Assembly (NCBI RefSeq): GCF_026212465.1 | Contig: NC_080053.1 | Span: 14,950,546 to 15,014,545, forward strand | Source of the DNA: Amaranthus tricolor | Lineage: Eukaryota > Streptophyta > Magnoliopsida > Caryophyllales > Amaranthaceae | DNA length: 64,000 nucleotides | Reading direction: 5' to 3' | Part shown: positions 56,447-64,000 of the stretch, piece after piece | How the letters are laid out: each line of letters opens with the position of its first letter | Position numbering within the stretch: the first letter of the stretch is position 1 | Translations under genes and position numbers: made by a program | The notes under the pieces: model-generated | What the model saw: only the letters and a program-made list of their open reading frames with translations | Told to the model about the DNA's origin: nothing | Databases searched by the model: none

Positions 56447-59400
56447 TCAAACTTTGCCATTTTGAGCATCGATATTCCTAACAGGTCCTTTGAACCATTT
56501 CCTAGCATCTACAACCCACCAAAGCATAATAAGACCCAAAACTATCCCTAAAGCAGCTGGTGCATAATTAAAGGTGTTCCATGAGATAGGATAGTAAGTT
56601 GGTAAAACAAAGACAGAACAAGTATAACAAATCCATAAAAATGCAATTAAACAAACTGGCCTGCTTGCTCTCCCAAGATAAAATGGGCCGGGTTTGAAGT
56701 TTTCCTCCGCCATTACCATTCTCGCGAAAATTGGAACTGCATAACCACCAACCCACCCAATGGTGCATATTGACGTTATTGCGGTGAATACTACGTTGAG
56801 TTTCAATATGGGGAGTCCGAGTAGAATGCAGAGAGCTGCACAGAGCCACACTGCATTAGCAGGAACTTTATGCTTCGGGTGAACTTTTCGCCAGATTGAT
56901 GAAAATGGAACTCCACCATCTCTGGATAATGCATACACCTGATCAAGAAGGATAAGTTCAGATGCGTTTTCAAGGAGAAAAATGTGGCAAATAAAGATAT
57001 TGATTATGTTTATGGCATGTTTGGTTATTGTTATTAAATGGTGGTAATATGAATGATTTGTATTATAAATATTCAAGAAAATGAGAGCATAACCATTAAA
57101 CTTGTCAAATTTTTTATTCACAAATTTTTATTACCATCTAATACTACTTTTTTAAATGGTAATATATCAGAATAAATTTTATTGAAGAAAATGAGAGCAT
57201 AACCATTAAACTTGTCAAAGAGATTTTCCTATCAGAAGCACACTAACTTTTCATTATCATTTACATAATTTATTACCGACAACCAAACGGGATGTTAGAT
57301 TAATATTTAATTGCAGAAGTATTTAATCATAATTATACGAAGATTTTTATATTATAGAATAAACAAAATCATACATGGTATTTTTTCAGAAAAATTTTAC
57401 ATCCGAAACATAAGTGATTTGAGCCAAAAATAACTTAATAAATACAATTCGACACAAAATCAATATTTTCTTGCTGTCATTTTCTTCCACCAGTTCCCAA
57501 ACAAACTTGAATAAAGTAGGAACGTATTTACTTACAACTCTAGCAGCACTTGTAGTGATTGAAAGGCCACCAAAGAAAAAGGATCCCCAAATGATGAAAA
57601 GCAATACAATTGCTCCAGCAGAATTATGGTATCTTCCATGAAATGCATCATAAAGTATCTGGGCTGGTACAAATGCTCCCGCCGTCTCATTGTTGGTATC
57701 ATACAGGTAGTTCAAATCCTGAAGATAGGTCAGGTTTAAGTTACACATACAAAAAACTAATGCATTGTTAGTAACTACATAAGTTGAAAATCTTAGCTTT
57801 AAGATTATACATTTTCCCTAATAAAATGTATAACATATCCTCGAATTCAGCCATTAGTTCAAACTTTTGGTTGAATTGGTGTCTTAACTTGGTATTATAA
57901 GACAACGTGATGAAATGTCACAGATTTGAATCTCACTTACCCCTTAAATTCAATTGAATATTTAGCACAGGTATGAGAAGAGTCGTTGCATACTATATTT
58001 ACACTTCTAACTCAAAGGACTCTCGTGTGAGGAGATGTGATATCGTATATATTCAACAATTAACTTAAGCTTTTGATTCAGTTTGTATCTTAAATTTCCC
58101 TTTAAGAAATGAAGATGTAGAATTTGTAAGTTACTTGTTAAACACTAAAATAATGTACCTGAATGCTGAAAGTGAGGGCCAAGATATATGCCCATCCGAA
58201 CACAGAAATGATTCCTAAACTAGTAAGAATTGCAATAGGTCCATTCTTGTCTGCTCCTCTAGTTTCTTCAGTAAGATGTGCTGCTGCATCATATCCATAC
58301 AATGAATACTGGCTAACAAGCATTGATAGAACGACTGCATATACTTTATCTGATATCCCCGTTGTGCTAGACATCATTTCAAAATGAGAGAACACAAAGG
58401 ATGCTGGCTTTGTAGTTAGAGCCACCAGTGGAAGCATTATAACAATAACCGCGCCACCAATCATCTGCCGAAACAAAAAATACACCCATGAATTATGATA
58501 TTCAGTAAGTACAATGCTAATCAAAAGTACACAAGTTTTAGTAGTAGCTTTATGGGATTTACCTGCCACCATATAGATATAATGTCGATGAAAGCGATGA
58601 CTTCCAAGGCAAATGTGTTGAGCACAGCCCATATGAGTGTTAATGCTATATACATGCACAAAAACAACCATTTTGGAGCAAAGTATCCTCCACCTTTGTT
58701 TGTCCCGGTGCATAGCAATATGATGCTCTGCATGACTTGTGATCCTGCATAAGCCTGCCAATATCGAAACAAAGCATGAATATACCAACAAGAAACAATC
58801 CTTTAGATGTGTGAAGCTGTGATGTTGTAGTTTAAATAACATACCTGAGTACCTATGCCAGCTATAAGGCCTATAGTCTCGAACCACGCACAGCACCAAG
58901 ATGCAAATGGGCCCCATTTTGGTCCAGCTAAATGTGCAGCCCAAAAGTAAAGAGAACCTGTTGTCTGTTTGCATATTTGTAACCAGGAGAATGTTAGTCC
59001 TGCAAACACTTAAAAGACAATGCGGATCACATTAAGTAGTATTGGCATGATTTAGGATTGAGTGATGGCTCATGAGGTCATCATAACATTACATCATCTT
59101 AATTTTATCAACTAATTCTTAACTAGTTGGGACGGAGTCAGATCAAATGTGAAAAAAAGGAAGCACACAAATGCAATAGGATAGTTGAGTAAGATGAGTG
59201 TTTGAAGGTGCAAGCAATGAGCTAAATTAAGATGCTAGGACATGATGAATGACAAACTAAACAAACATAAACAACAATAACACAAAATTCTAAGGTGATT
59301 CAGCAAATTTAGCCTACATCCACCATCCTAGGTAGACTTGTATTCACTAATCTGCTTGAAAGACAAAAGCTACAAACTTGAAGGAATTATAATGAAGTAT

Positions 59401-61530
59401 TTGATTAGGGAAGAAAGGGTAATGTTAGTGAGAAATAAAGCACGAGAGGTAGGTAACAAAATGAGATATTTTGGCTTACAAATGAAATTTAGGCATGTAA
59501 TATATATAGTACAAAATAAGGCAGCCCACAAACAAGAACAATAGCTTACGTAAACGAGGTGGAATGCCACTGGCACTTGCTGCTCCAAACGAGCAGTATG
59601 ATGCTCGTTTGAGAACTAGGTTGTTGGGTACCTTTTGGCTGGTTTCTTGCTTGATCGACTTGTCCCATGGTCCCCAACACTTCCTCTAATGTTGCTATAC
59701 TTATCCTAGTCTAAATCCATGTCTTGATCCTCAAGGTCACTCTATCCATTGATTTGCAAATGTGTGTGTAATATAATTATTCCTCCTCAACCAATCCCAA
59801 AGAAACATTTGGGTCCTTTTCTTCCAACCTAACTAAACTTAATTAATTAACATAATAAAGTGCTAAAACTTGGTGAACTAAAGTCACCCATTTTTCAAAC
59901 AATCTTCACCTTAAATCAAAAAGGTCACCTTTAAGAATACCAAAATATGCAACACTCATAAACATCTTCAAGCTAGGCACCAACATACTCAACAAACAAA
60001 TTACATGTGCACAACACAAACAAAGCACATGTAACCACAATGCCCATTAAGGACTACAAAAGAGTATAGTTAATTACCAACCAAGTCCAAACAATCCATC
60101 GACTTGTTGGGGGAAATTGAAATTACACTCAAGTTACTCAAATCATCATTAGTGAAAGAAGTATCACCATGACTATGTTCGGTTGAAGTAGTAGACACAC
60201 AAGCCGAAATAATCAAGGTTAAACCAAGTAGCTTGTATAAACCAATCCCTCCCAAAAGACCATTTCAATAACATTCTAGGACCATTGTCAAACTCCACCT
60301 TTACCAATGCACCTAAAGCCTTCTTCGACCAAAGTACCAAGAGAAATTAAGTGCTTATTTAAGCTTGGAATATGAAGGATTTCGGACAATGTTCTCACAA
60401 CACCATCAAACACAGTGAATTCAACATCACCAATACCAATTATCGGACAATAAGCCCCATAGGCCATAATAACCTTTCTTCTATCAACCTTTTGATAAGT
60501 AGATAAAAAACTAGAATTAAAAGTCATATGGCTTGAACATCCCGTATCCCAAATCCAAGAATTATCATCCTCGTACTCACTAGTAACAACAAGAGAACAA
60601 ATATCTTCCACTTCTTCAACATAGCAAGCTTCGGTGGAACTACCTTCTTTAAACTTGCACTCATCGAATTGCTTAACTTTCAACTTCCAACAATCCTTCT
60701 TAGGATGAACTTTCTTCCTACAATAGTTACAAGTCATACTTGTTTTGTTCCAACTTGACTTCTTACCATACAAAGCATCATTGGACTCTAAACATCTCAA
60801 TTCCTACAGTTTATGGTCCGGTAAATGAACTAGTAAGCAAATACGAAACCAAAGCTTAACTCCTACATGTTATGGTCTACTACATGAATCAATAAACCAA
60901 TCCCAGTGATCATCCATGTATATTTTAATTCTATATTCATTTCGTTTCAACTATCTATTAGTAATAATATAGGTTAGACCTACTTGGTGAAAGTTTTTCT
61001 CTTTCACCCATCTGATATGATATGATATGGGTTCGATTCTCACCATCACCTATAGGCAGATCAGTTTTCCTCCCTTCTTGCCTATAGGTGATCCTCTTAA
61101 CCCAAAAAAATCAATCAAATTCAAGAAGAAATCAAACATGTAAAAAGAAAAAAGAGAAAAGACTAACCGGAAAAGAGGAGCAAATTTCAGACATGGCAAC
61201 ACCAACAAACCAAGTGAAAAAGGAAACAACAACCCATCCCCATACAAGACTTGCAGGTCCTGCATATTGTAGACTTGAACCAAACAGAGGAGTTATCCCT
61301 GTAAATAAAGTCATTGTTGAAAATGATATTGCCAATGTCTTGAAAAGTGTCTGCAATTTACAAGAATACAAGATTCATTCACATATTTTTACAAAGACAT
61401 GGGAAATTACTAAAAATCAAAACTTTTGGAAGAAATTCTATACCATTTCTCTCCTGAGTTCTTGCTTATAACCAAGCTCATTAAGCCTCTTTTCTCCTGA
61501 ATCCATTTCCATTGAATCAATAGTTTGCAT
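56447..61530 (-). CDS. BAT1: BAT1, bidirectional amino-acid/GABA permease (seven exons)
   Basis: APC-family membrane permease of the Arabidopsis BAT1/GABP type, which exports and imports amino acids and carries GABA into mitochondria. Exons on the minus strand: 61444-61530, 61168-61350, 58845-58964, 58563-58754, 58159-58464, 57536-57718, 56447-56938. All junctions are GT/AG and in phase 0, giving 520 residues, close to the roughly 516 of the family. Key blocks: MDSGEKRLNELGYKQELRRE, LFTGITPLFGSSLQYAGP, GSLYFWAAHLAGPKWGPFAS, ALEVIAFIDIISIWWQ, SQYSLYGYDAAAHLTEET and ADKNGPIAIL, GAFVPAQILYDAFHGRYHNS, ICTIGWVGGYAVPIFARMVM, and the end ARKWFKGPVRNIDAQNGKV. About 12 hydrophobic segments are expected. 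No defects were seen. Tail to tail with PAD4. Confidence 0.96.
57013..57295. mobile_element. MITE in BAT1 intron 6
   Basis: Ends GGCATGTTTGGTTATTG and, on the opposite strand, ACATCCCGTTTGGTTGTCGG form an imperfect terminal inverted repeat. Inside, GAGAGCATAACCATTAAAC is duplicated about 110 bp apart (57083 and 57193). No coding sequence. Confidence 0.55.
57855..58100. repeat. SINE-like repeat in BAT1 intron 5
   Basis: It shares with PAD4 intron 3 the order AACTTTTGGTTGAATTGGT, GGTATTATAAGACAACGTGA, TGTCACAGATTTGAATCTC (B-box-like), ACACTTCTAACTCAAAGGAC and a closing TTAACTTAAGCTTTTG. The two copies are diverged. Confidence 0.5.
59040..60830 (-). mobile_element. copia fragment 7 in BAT1 intron 2
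   Basis: The minus strand at 60288-60800 is open for 170 codons: CNYCRKKVHPKKDCWKLK (zinc knuckle), then WIWDTGCSSHMTFNSSF (protease; DTG kept) and ISLGTLVEEGFRC. Downstream 59040-60287 shows LTR-like text, including TTCAGCAAATTTAGCCTACA near 59300. Integrase and RT are absent. Boundaries are approximate. The fragment sits in the 2.2-kb intron and leaves both splice sites intact. Confidence 0.7.
60288..60800 (-). pseudogene. copia gag zinc knuckle and protease, open frame
   Basis: Carries CCHC-type CNYCRKKVHPKKDC and a protease DTG motif in one uninterrupted frame of 170 codons, followed by GAG-pre-integrase start-like sequence (SEILHIPSLNKHLISLG). It is isolated from other element parts. 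Confidence 0.75.
60970..61110 (+). repeat. possible tRNA-derived SINE in BAT1 intron 2
   Basis: A B-box GGTTCGATTC at 61030-61039 is preceded by an A-box-like segment (CTTGGTGAAAG, about 60987). CCTATAGGCAG and its complement-like TGCCTATAGG follow at 61049 and 61079. There is no clear poly(A) tail or target duplication. Confidence 0.35.
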
Positions 61531-62590
61531 GTTACTGAAACAGACTTAAAACCCAGATTTTAGAGCTGAATATGAAACGGGGTTTTTTGGATTAAGGAGA
61601 AACAAGGAGTGTTTTCAGGAAAATGGTTGACTCCACACAATAATTTTGAGAATACTGATGCATCATTTATTGTTGTTCAGAAGAATCTCTTTTCGAGTCA
61701 AACTTGTAATAAAATTACTAAAAATTATTGAAATACAAACATATTCACATTTGATATCCAATGCCATTAATTGTTTTTTTTTTTTTGAAAAGGATGTACG
61801 CAATTTGTAAATGCAAAGTGTAAGAAGTGAAATCAATATAGAATGAAAATATACATGGTCTTTATTTGTTTTTTAAAATGAAGGTACCGAGCAATTTAAT
61901 TTTTTTATGATTTTTCTATAATAATTTTAGATTTAATTAATTATGAACAATCTCTATTTTAGAAGATATTTGTCAAAGGTAAACTTAGGTAACTCGATGA
62001 CCTGTTATAGTAGATAACTCACCAAAAGTAAACTGAAACTTAATGTAAAATTAGAGAAAAATTTTAAAAATTTACATAAAAACTTCAGAATAATAAAAGA
62101 ATCAGAAAAAATTCTAACATTTTTTTCAACATCTTATTTTAATTTATTTTTTTAAAAAAATAAACATACTATAGCAAATCATCCGATTACCAAGTTTACT
62201 TTAAAAAAATACTTTACAAAATAAGGATTAATTATGATTAATCAATAGGTGAGATTATATTATAGAAAAATCATAAAAATATTAAATTATTCTAGATAAT
62301 TTTTCCTTTAAAAATCATCATCCATTTAAAATTGTTAAAATTAATTACAACAATTTACGAAATCGCGTTACATAATTACGAATAGCTAATTTTCAATTCA
62401 CCTTTCCTTAGTAGAAAACGGTGGACTTAAACTATAATGTAAAAATTTACATTTGAAATGCTTCCAAAAATAATTTGTTTTGTACAACTTTAAACATTAT
62501 ATTGGTTGAGATAAATTGAAAAATTACGTTTTATCCAACAAACTTTTACCAATTGTTTGTAGTAATTTAAATATCAAGTCCTTATGACTT
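61531..62590. promoter_or_regulatory. BAT1 upstream region
   Basis: About 1 kb of AT-rich DNA upstream of the BAT1 start codon. No specific promoter motif can be assigned with confidence, and no gene was recognised. Confidence 0.35.
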
Positions 62591-62596
62591 AGTTAT

Positions 62597-62654
62597 ATAC
62601 ATGATCATTGCTTTGACGTGATTGTATACATGATCATTGCTTTGACGTGATTGT
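62597..62654. repeat. 29-bp tandem duplication
   Basis: Two identical copies of a 29-bp unit containing ATGATCATTGCTTTGACGTG, at 62597-62625 and 62626-62654. Confidence 0.9.
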
Positions 62655-63129
62655 ATATATAATCGTACATATGGCATATATTATAATTTACTTTTCAAAA
62701 AAGTTTAAATTTATAATTAATTTCTAAAGTTCTTTAATCAAACAAATGTACTTTAATTAAATTTAATAGTTAAATTCATAATATTCTATTTTTAAATTAG
62801 CTTTAAATATATATATATTTTTAACACTATTTAATTTATGCTTTATAAATTTATATTTTTAAATTAGCCTAATAAACTTAAGGTGACCATTGAATTTTTC
62901 TTAAAATAAAAAAACCTATTTTTTAAAAAAAATATTGTTAACTATATTAGATTTGTATATTTATTTATTTTCACATAATTTTATTTTAATATTTATAATT
63001 AATTTTTGAATCACATTATTTTTTAAAAAAATTCGTTACGATTAAAAAACAGTGTTATTTTCTTGATTGGCGTTACGCAAATCAATCTCGATATTTTTAT
63101 CGGCGCTAGTAAGGTTTTTTGAAAAACAC

Positions 63130-63500
63130 AAGTCACAATCATGCTTATAGGCTGCCTAGTTTGAAAATAGTCAAAATAAGTACCAATACACTGATTTTCA
63201 GGATATGCAAAACTAAGATGATATTTTACGTTGTTTTAGTTTACTGATGCTAACAATTTTTTTAAAAAACAAATCTTGTGATCACCTTAGCTTCTAGGGC
63301 ACCTAGTTTGAAAATTCAATCAAAACAACTAATTTTACACTGATTTTTTTACCGAAAATAGAGAAGATGTTTTTTTTATCGACGATATAATTTTTTGTCC
63401 AAAAAAACAATGATGCAATCATCCATTTAAGGTGTCTAGTTTGAAAATTTGATCGAAATCACTACTCATATGCATAATTTCCTGACATGTAATCCGAAAA
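63130..63500. repeat. degenerate tandem repeat, period about 144 bp
   Basis: CTAGTTTGAAAAT recurs at about 63156, 63302 and 63444, each followed by AAAA/TCAAAA-type sequence and a following CTGATTTT or similar. Units are strongly diverged. No gene was recognised between 62660 and the window end. Confidence 0.55.
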
Positions 63501-64000
63501 GATAATTGATGATGTTATTACCCATTGTGACGGCCTTTGGAAGATAATTAACTTAAAAAATAAATTAAAAATGTTTAATAAAAGTTAATATCAAATCAAA
63601 TAAGTATATAAATCTAAATTATATGATAATAAAATAATTCATAATAAAATAAATAAGTATATAATTATAAATAAATAAGAAATAAAATATATATTAAACT
63701 AAATAAGTATATAAGTTTAACTTTTGTTTAAAACACCAGTTAAAAAGTCTGCTTAATGAAAACTAATTTTAAAGTTTGTCCCCATAAATATAATACTTAA
63801 AGTTGAACCTAATAAACTGTTTTTTTTTTTAACATTCAACCAGTTACATGCAATTTTTTCTTTAATAAAGTATTTTGATAACGCTTATTAGAATGAGAAA
63901 TCGAAGATGTATATTCAAAATCAATAATACGTAATAGCATGAAAATCTTGGGAAAGTTGCAAGTAACATGTTAAATTTTGGCCAAAAAATAGTTTATCAG

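Overview
The window is nuclear DNA of a flowering plant (eudicot). It has two intron-containing plant genes, many LTR-retrotransposon fragments with plant-type domains, and a plastid-derived psaA fragment. The long AT-rich spacers and gene content would fit Caryophyllales, but that is inference only. Two genes look intact. PAD4 (plus strand, 34964-56196) is a lipase-like immune regulator of the EDS1 family. BAT1 (minus strand, 56447-61530) is an amino-acid/GABA permease of the APC family. They lie tail to tail with about 250 bp between their stop codons.

Layout. 1-4250: a decayed minus-strand copia element. 4660-6020: an RTE-type LINE 3' end. 7196-7437: a piece of plastid psaA. 8350-15090: a plus-strand copia element carrying two short hAT elements, an AT microsatellite and a truncated CACTA transposon. 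15560-18750: a possible organelle-derived stretch, then a gypsy 3' end and LTR. 20130-24640: two minus-strand copia fragments. 25600-28846: the 3' half of a copia element with its LTR. 28880-34740: an Ale-like copia element broken by gypsy LTR sequence, including a 1.56 kb solo LTR. Its 3' LTR ends only 223 bp before the PAD4 start codon.

PAD4 has a 20-nt first exon, then exons at 35095-35458, 54326-55045 and 55429-56196, giving a 623-residue protein with the S-D-H triad and EP domain. Its second intron is 18,867 bp. That intron holds three Mutator-like elements in a row (A 38088-39916, B about 39957-48290, C about 48505-52443), each arranged as a large inverted repeat. B and C descend from an element encoding a FAR1/WRKY-GCM1-type zinc-finger plus DDE transposase fused in frame to a C-terminal OTU cysteine-protease domain. 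A convergent plant mobile domain (PMD, MAIN-like) gene accompanies it. The same inner breakpoint, the same GC-rich subterminal hairpin and flanking ATT/AAT arrays recur among them. This palindromic transposase-OTU/PMD family inside an immune-gene intron is the most interesting feature here.

BAT1 has seven exons encoding 520 residues. Its introns hold a copia gag-protease fragment, a MITE and SINE-like repeats. One SINE-like family also occurs in PAD4 intron 3. The last 2.5 kb of the window is AT-rich with no gene recognised.
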